From contig NZ_CP029145.1 in assembly GCF_003149515.1 (NCBI RefSeq), forward strand, positions 4,836,001-4,900,000: DNA of 64,000 nt. The letters run 5' to 3'. Position 1 is the first letter of the stretch. The number at the start of each line of letters is the position of its first letter. Made by a program: the position numbers and the translations under genes. Below the pieces are notes generated by a model that saw nothing but the letters and a program-made list of their open reading frames with translations, was not told where the DNA came from and ran no database searches. This document shows, in pieces, positions 8,726 to 16,454 of this stretch. The stretch is from Hymenobacter nivis (GTDB taxonomy: Bacteria; Bacteroidota; Bacteroidia; Cytophagales; Hymenobacteraceae).

Positions 8726-11700
8726 ATGAAAAAAACCACTACTTCCTTGCCCTTGCTGGCCGGGCTGCTGCTGGCCGGCGGCACGGCCCTGGCCCAGCCC
8801 AGCACCTACCCGCGCAACGGCGTGTACGACCAGCGCCCCGGCCTGTACGCCTTCACCCACGCCACGCTCTACGCCGACTACCAAACCCGCCTGGAGGATG
8901 CCACGCTCGTCATCCGCGACGGTAAGATTGAGGCCTTGGGGGCGGGCTCAAAGGTGAAAATCCCGGCCGGCGCCGTGGTGCAGGACCTCAAGGGCAAGTT
9001 CGTGTACCCGGGCTTCGTGGACGTGTACACGGCCTACGGCGTGCCCGAAACTAAGGTCCCCGAGCGCCGCGGCCGCCGCGACGCGGGGCCCCAGTTCGAC
9101 TCGCAAAAGCCCGGGGCCTACGACTGGAACCAGGCCGTACACCCCGAGGTAAATGCCGCCGACCTGTTCAAGGTGAACGCCGAAGCGGCCGCTGCCTACC
9201 GGGCCCTGGGCTTCGGAGCAGTGCTCACGCAGCAGGCCGACGGCATCATGCGCGGCACCGGGGCCCTGGTGAGCCTCAACACCGACCGCAAGGAGAACGA
9301 GGTGATTTTGCTGGACAAGGCCGCCTCGGCGCTCTCCTTCGATAAGGGCACCTCGACGCAGGACTACCCCGCCTCGCTGATGGGCAGCATCGCGCTGCTG
9401 CGCCAAACCTACCTCGATGCCGCCTGGAACAAGCGCAACCCGCGCCGCGAGCAAAACCTGTCGCTGCAAGCCCTGTCACAGCAAAAAAGCCTGCCCACCA
9501 TCTTCCAGGTGCGGGATAAATTGTCGGCCATCCGAGCCGATAAAGTGGGCGACGAGGCCGGCGTGCAGTACATCATCAAGGGGCGCGGCGACGAGTACCA
9601 GCGCCTTGATGAGATGAAGGCCACGGGGGCCACCTTCGTGGTGCCGCTCGATTTCCCCGAGGCCTACAACGTGGAGGACGTGTACGACGCCCGCCGTATT
9701 CCGCTTGAAGACCTGAAGCACTGGGAGTTGGCCCCGGCCAACGCCGCCCGCCTGGCCCAGGCGGGCGTGCCCTTCGCCCTGACGGCGGCCGACCTCAAGG
9801 ACAAGAAGAAGTTCCTGCCCAACCTGCGCAAAGCCGGCCAGTACGGCCTGAGCGAAACCGCCGCCCTGCGCGCCCTCACCGATACGCCCGCCCGGCTGCT
9901 GCGCGCCCAAGACCAGGTGGGGTCCCTGCGCCCGGGTTTGGTGGCTAACTTCGTAGTCTGCTCGGCCCACCTGCTGGCCGACGACAACGTGTTGCTCGAC
10001 AACTGGGTACAGGGCGAGCGGTACCAGCTCAGCACCGTGCCGGCCGACTACCGCGGCGTGTACACGCTGCAAATTGGGCAGCAGCCCGAGGGCCGCTTCC
10101 TTATCCAGGGCAAGCCCGAAGCGCCCGAGCTGAAGGTGGTGCCCGCCGCCGGCGATACCATCCGCGGCACGCTGGCCGTGACCAGCGACCTGACCACCAT
10201 CGTCTTCAACCCAAAGGATAAGATTGGCAAGGGCCAGAAGCCCAGCACCGCGCCTGGGGCCCCCGCGCCCGGCGAGGGCGCCACGCGCCTCAGCGGCTAC
10301 TACACCCAGGAGGGGCGCACCTTCCAGGGCCAGGGGCTGCTAGCCGACGGCACGCCGGTGAAGTGGGTAGCCCGCCGCCAGGACGAGGCCACCCGCGCCG
10401 CCCGCCTCGACACGGCCCGGGCCAAGCCGGCGCCCGCGCTGGGGGCCCTCATGTACCCGTTTGCCGCCTACGGCCGCGCCGCGATGCCGGCCCAAACCGC
10501 CACGCTCATCAAAAACGCCACGGTTTGGACCAGCGACGCCGCCGGTAAGCTCGAAAATACCGATGTGCTGCTTGAAAATGGCAAAATCAGCCGCGTGGGC
10601 AAGAATTTGGCGCTGCCCAAAGGCGGCCGCAGCATCGACGGCACGGGCAAGCACCTGGCCCCGGGCATTATCGACGAGCATTCGCACCTGGCCATTTCGG
10701 AGGGCGTGAACGAGGGTACGCAGTCGGTGACGAGCGAGGTGCGGATTGGCGATGTAATTGACCCCGAAGACGTTGGCATTTACCGCGACTTGGCGGGCGG
10801 CGTGGTGGCGGCCCAGCTGCTGCACGGCTCGGCCAACCCCATCGGCGGGCAGTCGGCGCTGATAAAAATGCGCTGGGGGGCCCCGGCCGAGGCTATGAAA
10901 ATCGCGGGGGGCCCGGGCTTCATCAAGTTTGCGCTGGGCGAAAACGTGAAGCAGAGCAACTGGGGCGAGCAGAACGTGTTGCGCTTCCCGCAAACCCGCA
11001 TGGGCACCGAGCAGGTGTTCATAGACGCCTTCACCCGGGCCAAGGAATACGAGCGGGAAATGCTGGCCTACAACAAGTTATCCAAAAAAGCGCAGGCCAC
11101 CGCCGACGCTCCGCGTCGCGACCTGGAAATGGACGCCCTCGTGGAGATTCTGCACGACACGCGCCACATCACCTGCCACAGCTACGTGCAGTCAGAAATC
11201 AACATGCTGATGAACGTGGCCGACCGCATGGGCTTCAAGGTCAATACGTTCACCCATATCCTGGAAGGCTACAAGGTGGCCGACAAGATGAAAGCCCGTG
11301 GCATCAACGCCAGCACGTTTTCGGACTGGTGGGCCTACAAAAACGAGGTGAAGGACGCCATTCCGTTCAACGCGGCTATCATGACGAAGGAGGGCCTGAA
11401 CGTGGCCATCAACTCGGATGATGCCGAAATGAGCCGCCGCCTCAACCAGGAAGCCGCCAAGTCCATCAAGTACGGCGGCCTGAGCGAGGAGCAAGCCCTG
11501 CGCCTGGTAACCATCAACCCCGCCAAAATGCTGCACCTCGACCAGCACATGGGCTCCATTAAGGAAGGCAAGGACGCCGACGTGGTGCTCTGGACTGATA
11601 ACCCGCTGAGTATTTACGCCAAAGTCGCCTACACCTTTGTGGATGGCCGCGAGCTGTTTAGCCTCGAAAGCGACCTGGCCCTGCGCGCCGACATCGCCCG

Positions 11701-11833
11701 CGAGCGGGAGCGCCTTGTGCAACGCATGCTGACCGAAAAGAAAGCCGGGGCCCCCACGCGCCCGCCCGTGGCCAAGGCCAACGGCGCCTGGCACTGCGAC
11801 ACGCTGGGCGAGGAGAAGGACCTGGCGGAGTAA
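8726..11833 (+). CDS. Exported tandem amidohydrolase-fold protein
   Basis: 1035 aa with a signal peptide (about 1-23, ending ALAQ). Two amidohydrolase-type units lie in series. Unit one (about 40-430) keeps the composite beta-sandwich start and a YPGFVDVYTAYG segment where HxH should be, so its metal site is absent. A beta-rich linker follows (about 445-585). Unit two (about 590-1000) keeps the metal motif DEHSHLA (H652, H654), a CHSYVQSE helix, FTHILEG, and NSDDAE as the late Asp. It belongs to the imidazolonepropionase-like branch. Substrate is unknown; hydrolysis of cyclic amides or peptides in the periplasm is plausible. It is followed by a second amidohydrolase-like gene 133 bases downstream, probably co-transcribed. 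Confidence 0.85.
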   Translation: MKKTTTSLPLLAGLLLAGGTALAQPSTYPRNGVYDQRPGLYAFTHATLYADYQTRLEDATLVIRDGKIEALGAGSKVKIPAGAVVQDLKGKFVYPGFVDVYTAYGVPETKVPERRGRRDAGPQFDSQKPGAYDWNQAVHPEVNAADLFKVNAEAAAAYRALGFGAVLTQQADGIMRGTGALVSLNTDRKENEVILLDKAASALSFDKGTSTQDYPASLMGSIALLRQTYLDAAWNKRNPRREQNLSLQALSQQKSLPTIFQVRDKLSAIRADKVGDEAGVQYIIKGRGDEYQRLDEMKATGATFVVPLDFPEAYNVEDVYDARRIPLEDLKHWELAPANAARLAQAGVPFALTAADLKDKKKFLPNLRKAGQYGLSETAALRALTDTPARLLRAQDQVGSLRPGLVANFVVCSAHLLADDNVLLDNWVQGERYQLSTVPADYRGVYTLQIGQQPEGRFLIQGKPEAPELKVVPAAGDTIRGTLAVTSDLTTIVFNPKDKIGKGQKPSTAPGAPAPGEGATRLSGYYTQEGRTFQGQGLLADGTPVKWVARRQDEATRAARLDTARAKPAPALGALMYPFAAYGRAAMPAQTATLIKNATVWTSDAAGKLENTDVLLENGKISRVGKNLALPKGGRSIDGTGKHLAPGIIDEHSHLAISEGVNEGTQSVTSEVRIGDVIDPEDVGIYRDLAGGVVAAQLLHGSANPIGGQSALIKMRWGAPAEAMKIAGGPGFIKFALGENVKQSNWGEQNVLRFPQTRMGTEQVFIDAFTRAKEYEREMLAYNKLSKKAQATADAPRRDLEMDALVEILHDTRHITCHSYVQSEINMLMNVADRMGFKVNTFTHILEGYKVADKMKARGINASTFSDWWAYKNEVKDAIPFNAAIMTKEGLNVAINSDDAEMSRRLNQEAAKSIKYGGLSEEQALRLVTINPAKMLHLDQHMGSIKEGKDADVVLWTDNPLSIYAKVAYTFVDGRELFSLESDLALRADIARERERLVQRMLTEKKAGAPTRPPVAKANGAWHCDTLGEEKDLAE

Positions 11834-11836
11834 GCT

Positions 11837-11931
11837 GTAGCGCGGGCTTTGTAGTCCGCGGCCCTCGCTTTGTCCTGCCGATAATCGTTCGGCGACCGTT
11901 CAACCGCGCGGACTCGCAGCGTCCACGCTAC
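11837..11931. repeat. Imperfect palindromic intergenic element
   Basis: Arms 11837-11860 and 11907-11931 are reverse complements with several mismatches, around a 46-base centre. It fills the gap between the two amidohydrolase genes. REP-like; it could act as an RNA-stabilising or attenuating hairpin within the presumed operon. Confidence 0.5.
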
Positions 11932-11966
11932 GGTTTGCCCACTTACATCTCTTAAAAATCAACGCC

Positions 11967-13271
11967 ATGCGTTTCCAATTTACACTTCTTCTTGCCCTGG
12001 GGGCCCTACCAGCCCTGGCCCAGGTACCGGCCCCGGCGGGGCCCCAGGCTAAGCCGGTGCTCATCACCGGGGCCACGCTGCACGTGGGCAACGGCACGGT
12101 GGTGCCCAACGCCACGGTGGCCTTTGCCCAGGGCAAGCTGACTTATGCTGGTCCGGCTAGCGGCTTTACGGCCGATAAGGCCGGCTACGAAACCGTGGAC
12201 GGCACCGGCCAGGACCTGTACCCGGGCCTGATTTTGCCTAATACCACGCTAGGCCTCACCGATGTAGAAGCCGTGCGCGCCACCGTGGATGAGCAGGAAG
12301 TGGGCATCCTCAACCCCAACGTGCGCAGCCTCATTGCCTACAATACCGACTCGGACGTGCTGCCGACGCTGCGCGTGAACGGCGTGCTGCTGGCCCAGCC
12401 CACGCCCCGCGGGGGCCTGCTGACCGGCCAGAGCAGCGTGGTGCAGCTCGACGCCTGGAACTGGCAGGACGCCGTGGTGCGCGCTGACGAAGGCCAGCAC
12501 CTGAGCTGGCCCCAGCTCATCATCCGCACCAACCCGGCCGAGGACGCCACCGCCCTGGAGCGCCGCCAAAAAGCCCGCGAAACCCAGCTGCGTGACCTGG
12601 AGCAGCTGTTTGGCGAGGCGGCGGCCTACCGCCAGCTGCCCGCCAGCCGCCGCGAAAACCTGCGCCTGACGGCCCTGGCCGGCCTGTTCGACGGCAGCAA
12701 AACGCTGTACTTGCACGCCGACTACGGCAAGGAAATCATCGAGTCGGTGCGCTTCGCCAAGCGCTTGGGGGTGCAGAAGGTGGCCGTGGTGGGCGGGCGC
12801 GACGCCTGGATGGTACTCGATTTCCTCAAGCAAAACGACGTGGCCGTGGTGGTGAGCCGCCTGCACGCACTACCCCGCCGCGACGCTGACGACTACGACC
12901 AGCCCTACAAGCTGCCCGCCCAGCTACAAGCCGCCGGCATCCGCTACTGCCTCGATTACGAGGGCAGCCAGGAGGCCCCCGGCGGCCGCAACCTGGCCTT
13001 CGTCGCTGGCACGGCCGCCGCCTACGGCCTCACCAAAGAGCAGGCCCTCACGGCCATTACCCTGGCCCCGGCCCAGCTCATGGGCATCGACAAGGCCTAT
13101 GGCTCGCTCGAAACCGGTAAGAGCGCCACGCTCGTGCTCAGCAAAGGCGACCTGCTCGACATGCGCACCAACAACGTCACCTACGCCTTCATCGACGGCC
13201 GCCGCATCAGCCTCGAAACCAAGCAAACCGCCCTCAACCGCAAGTTTTTAACCAAGTACGGTTTGAACTAA
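11967..13271 (+). CDS. Exported amidohydrolase-like protein lacking the metal motif
   Basis: 434 aa with a signal peptide (about 1-19, ending ALAQ). It has the N-terminal composite sandwich (ITGATLHVGNGTVVPNATV) and the C-terminal amidohydrolase close (GSLETGKSATLVLSKGDLLDM, in which the GxLExGKxADLV motif is recognisable). At the expected HxH position it reads YPGLILPNTTLG, so the binuclear metal centre is missing, as in the first half of the gene upstream. An auxiliary or binding partner for the upstream enzyme is more likely than an independent hydrolase. Periplasmic. The short gap and same strand suggest one operon. Confidence 0.8.
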   Translation: MRFQFTLLLALGALPALAQVPAPAGPQAKPVLITGATLHVGNGTVVPNATVAFAQGKLTYAGPASGFTADKAGYETVDGTGQDLYPGLILPNTTLGLTDVEAVRATVDEQEVGILNPNVRSLIAYNTDSDVLPTLRVNGVLLAQPTPRGGLLTGQSSVVQLDAWNWQDAVVRADEGQHLSWPQLIIRTNPAEDATALERRQKARETQLRDLEQLFGEAAAYRQLPASRRENLRLTALAGLFDGSKTLYLHADYGKEIIESVRFAKRLGVQKVAVVGGRDAWMVLDFLKQNDVAVVVSRLHALPRRDADDYDQPYKLPAQLQAAGIRYCLDYEGSQEAPGGRNLAFVAGTAAAYGLTKEQALTAITLAPAQLMGIDKAYGSLETGKSATLVLSKGDLLDMRTNNVTYAFIDGRRISLETKQTALNRKFLTKYGLN

Positions 13272-13305
13272 GCAGTCGCTTGAGTTAGAAAAGGGTATTC
13301 CAAGC

Positions 13306-13552
13306 GGTCATGCTCATCGGGCATCCGCGCAGTCGAAGCCGCTATCCCGCGGCAGTAATCAATTGATTTATAGTCGTCGCGAAGTGGGTTTGCGAAAGAG
13401 GTAGGGTGCGGGGCTTGCCCCCGCCCGTCGTTCGCGCCGTTTCCACGATTCTGTTCAACGACGGGCGGGGGCAAGCCCCGCACCCTACTGCACAACGAGT
13501 ATAGTCAGCGGGAGCGAGGCGTCGACTGCGCGGACGCTCAATGAGCAGGACC
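13306..13552. repeat. Outer palindromic element interrupted by a second palindrome
   Basis: 13306-13339 and 13519-13552 are imperfect reverse complements (about 34 bp). The left arm continues into a ccgcggcagtaat segment that resembles the element at 21384-21476 (ccgcagcagtaatt), so both seem to belong to one repeat family. The centre is occupied by the distinct palindrome 13401-13488, which gives a nested layout. Confidence 0.6.
13401..13488. repeat. 32-bp-arm perfect palindromic element (inner)
   Basis: Arms 13401-13432 and 13457-13488 are exact reverse complements separated by 24 bases. It sits inside the outer element 13306-13552, in the 407-base gap between the amidohydrolase and OmpA-like genes. 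No gene was found in that gap. Confidence 0.85.
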
Positions 13553-13678
13553 GTTTTTATTAACTGAAACAGCTTCTGAGTATCGGCTTTTCTTCAAATA
13601 AAACAGTTTCAGCAGCGCTAAATGCAGCCAAGCGGGCGTTTCGGTCGTTCATAGCGTCTTTTGCGCTTACTTTAACTA

Positions 13679-15736
13679 ATGCGTGCGGCCCGGCCGTGCG
13701 CTCCCGCCATGCTTCGTTTGCTGCCGTTGCTGCTGTTGTTTTGTTCGCTGGGGGCCCTGGCCCAGGGCTCCTTCCAACCCGACGAGCGGGCCTACTACGG
13801 CCTGATTGACCGGGGCAGTGGTCGCTGCCTCGACGTGGTGGGCGCCGGCACCAACGCCGGCGACGCGGCCGTGCAGTGGGAATTCACGCATTCCAACAGC
13901 CAGCAGTGGCGCTTTGTGCCGGTGGCGGCGGGCAGCGAATACTTCCGCATCGAGGCCAAGCACAGTACCTTGTGCCTGACGGTGCCCAAGCCCGGCGAGG
14001 CTGTGCCGCTGGTGCAGCAGCCGTTTCAGGGCGGGCTGGGGCAGCAGTGGCGGCTGGTGCCGGCGGGGCCCCTGGGTAGCTTTTTGTTTGAGAACCGGCT
14101 GGAAGGCCGCGTGGCCGGCCTGGCCGCCGCCGACAAGTTCAATGGCACGCCCATGCAGGCCCAGAAGGCCAACGGTCGGGCCAGCCAGCAGTGGCACCTG
14201 TTCCGGCTGCGCCTGAACGTGGCTACGGGCCCCGGCTTCGGGCCCCGCGAGCCGCTGACGGCGCTGAACTCGGCGGGCAACGAAATTGGCCCGGTGCTGG
14301 CCCCCGACGGGCAAACGCTGTACTTCGGCCGCACCAAATTTGTGGGCAACACCGAGGGCAACACTGACACCGGCGACGCCTGGGCCGCCCAAAGCCCCAA
14401 CAAGGGTAAAACCTGGGGGCCCCCGCAGCGCCTCGACGCCCTGAATACGCCCCAGAACAACGGCGTGCTGGCCGTGGTGGGGGCCCAGGGCCAAACGCTG
14501 CTCGTGCGCGGCACCTACAACCGCGACGGTTTCCGCGACGAGGGCGTGAGCCGGGTGAGCCGCGCCGCCGCGGGCCCCCCCGGCGGCACGCTCAAAAACC
14601 TGCACTCGGAGGACGTGGACGTGGCCAACTACTACACCGCCGTACCCGCCACGGGCTTTTTCATGACGGCCGACGAGAAAATCCTGCTGCTTTCACTGGA
14701 GCGCGGCGACTCCGAAGGCGGCAACGATATTTACTTCAGCCGGCCCGCCGGCGCCGGCGGCTACTCGGCCCCCGAAAGCCTGGGCCCCGTGCTTAATTCG
14801 CCGGGCTTTGACTTCGCCCCGTGGCTCACGCCCGATGGCAAAACGTTGTACTTCAGCTCGTATGGCCACATGGGCTACGGCGGCGCAGACGTGTTCGTGA
14901 GCCAGCGCCTCGACGATTCGTGGACACGCTGGAGTGAGCCCCAGAACTTGGGCCCTGCCTTGAACGGCCCCGGCTTCGACGCCTACTTCAGCCTGGCCGC
15001 CGACGGCGAAACGGCCTATTTCGCTTCGTCGGCCACCGCCAACGCCTCGGCCGACTTGTTTCGCGCCGGCCGCGCCGCCCCCGATACCACTGCGGTGGCC
15101 GCCGGCCCGGCCCCGGTGTCGGAGGCCAACCGCGCTTTCGTGAGCGGGCGGGTGCTCGACGCCCGCAGCCGCCAGCCCGTGCCCGGGGCCACCGTGAAAG
15201 CCGTGCTGCTGCCTAACGCCCAGGGCGTGCAGTTCGAAGCCACGGCCCGCACCGACGCCGCGGGCAGCTTCGTGCTCTCGCTGCTGGCCGGGCGCTACCG
15301 GGTGGTCGGGGCTAGCGGCCTGCTTTCCAGCATCGATACGCTGGCTTTTGCGGGTAACGCGGGCCGCGACCTGCTGCTGCGTCCCGCCGCTGTGGGCGAA
15401 AAAGTGGACCTGCCCACCATCATCTTCGCCCAGGGCCAAGCGGTGTTGCTGGGCACTTCCTACACAGAGTTAAATCGCCTGGCCATTGCCTTACAAGCCG
15501 AATCTGGTATTAAAGTTCGCCTCGAAGGCCACACCGATAACGTGGGGCCCGCTGACAAAAACCAGCAGCTCTCCGAAGACCGGGTGGCCGAGGTGAAGCG
15601 CTACCTCGTGAAGCGTGGCGTGGACGAAAGCCGCATCAGCACCGCCGGCTACGGCGGCTCGCGCCCGCGCTTTGCCAACGACCGCGAAGAAACCCGCCGC
15701 CTCAACCGCCGTGTGGAACTCGTGATTGTGAAGTAA
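13679..15736 (+). CDS. Ricin-lectin / PD40 / OmpA-domain envelope protein
   Basis: 685 aa, exported: the signal ends at ALAQ (residue 29), and a second ATG at 13709 would give a shorter, equally good signal. Domains in order: ricin-type beta-trefoil with QxW repeats (about 35-180; NSQQWRF, LGQQWRL, ASQQWHL); PD40/WD40-like propeller (about 190-460; VLAPDGQTLYFGR, LTPDGKTLYFSS); carboxypeptidase-regulatory-like sandwich (about 485-565; VSGRVLDARSRQPVPGATV); and an OmpA C-terminal peptidoglycan-binding domain (about 570-685; LEGHTDNVG, RRVELVIVK). PD40-OmpA fusions are common in Bacteroidota envelopes; the lectin head is the unusual part and points to a carbohydrate ligand. It is probably anchored to peptidoglycan by the OmpA domain. 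Confidence 0.9.
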   Translation: MRAARPCAPAMLRLLPLLLLFCSLGALAQGSFQPDERAYYGLIDRGSGRCLDVVGAGTNAGDAAVQWEFTHSNSQQWRFVPVAAGSEYFRIEAKHSTLCLTVPKPGEAVPLVQQPFQGGLGQQWRLVPAGPLGSFLFENRLEGRVAGLAAADKFNGTPMQAQKANGRASQQWHLFRLRLNVATGPGFGPREPLTALNSAGNEIGPVLAPDGQTLYFGRTKFVGNTEGNTDTGDAWAAQSPNKGKTWGPPQRLDALNTPQNNGVLAVVGAQGQTLLVRGTYNRDGFRDEGVSRVSRAAAGPPGGTLKNLHSEDVDVANYYTAVPATGFFMTADEKILLLSLERGDSEGGNDIYFSRPAGAGGYSAPESLGPVLNSPGFDFAPWLTPDGKTLYFSSYGHMGYGGADVFVSQRLDDSWTRWSEPQNLGPALNGPGFDAYFSLAADGETAYFASSATANASADLFRAGRAAPDTTAVAAGPAPVSEANRAFVSGRVLDARSRQPVPGATVKAVLLPNAQGVQFEATARTDAAGSFVLSLLAGRYRVVGASGLLSSIDTLAFAGNAGRDLLLRPAAVGEKVDLPTIIFAQGQAVLLGTSYTELNRLAIALQAESGIKVRLEGHTDNVGPADKNQQLSEDRVAEVKRYLVKRGVDESRISTAGYGGSRPRFANDREETRRLNRRVELVIVK

Positions 15737-16454
15737 GCATCTGCTCACAAACAGCCAGCGTCCATTCCAGCCAGCGTCCATTCACTGAGTACGCTTATTG
15801 AGCGCGGAAAAGCCTTGGGTCAGCCCGGCACAGCACCGCGGTATTTTCCGAGTAGCTGCGGTTCCGCGCTGCTGAGGCCCGGGTGCGTTGGTGGGCACCG
15901 GGCCCGGGCTGCCCGCATATCCAAAAAGACAAAAACGGGTGCTTGTGGCAAATACCCTCCGTGCGCCGCGGTGCGTTGCGGGGGTGCTGCCACGGCCCGT
16001 TCCGGGTGCTCTGCGTAGGGGCGTGCTGGGTAAGTGCACTCCCATGCAGAAGCGGCGCCGTGGCTGCCAAGGGCTATGCGAATTAATAATTATTATAATA
16101 TAATTATTTGAATTTAGTAGAGATAAAGCCTATATTTTTTACTACTTATTTGTTGCTAAAATCCATTATAGCTAGTGCGGGTGCTGGATGAGTGAATAAA
16201 AAATAGTGCAAAATATTGTCATAACGGATATCGATTTAAGAAGGGTAAAAGTATCAAAACGGCAGCGCTGCGCAAGAAAAAATCTCTTGCTAGAAGCAAC
16301 CTATTGGCCTTTAATATATTCGTTGCTACAACTATAGGCGGGTATGTGGTCAGTACTATGACAGTGGATGGCTAAGTTTGTCCCAGCAATAGAAATCCTA
16401 GCCAATAAAAAAAGTTAAATAATTTTTGATTTCTAGAAACGTAAAGCTCTCATT
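15737..16454. other. 718-base intergenic region with a sharp GC-to-AT switch
   Basis: The first half (to about 16085) is GC-rich; short open frames on both strands show no recognisable protein. From 16085 to 16454 composition turns strongly AT-rich, which probably holds the promoter and long leader of the lectin gene at 16455. No terminator or RNA gene was recognised. Confidence 0.5.
15752..15783. repeat. 16-bp tandem duplication
   Basis: Two exact copies of a 16-bp unit (15752-15767 and 15768-15783) just after the OmpA-like stop codon. No function seen. Confidence 0.8.

Noticed and set aside
15782..16103. Short overlapping frames on both strands as small genes
   Set aside because: No conserved pattern, no plausible start context, and several frames compete over the same GC-rich stretch.
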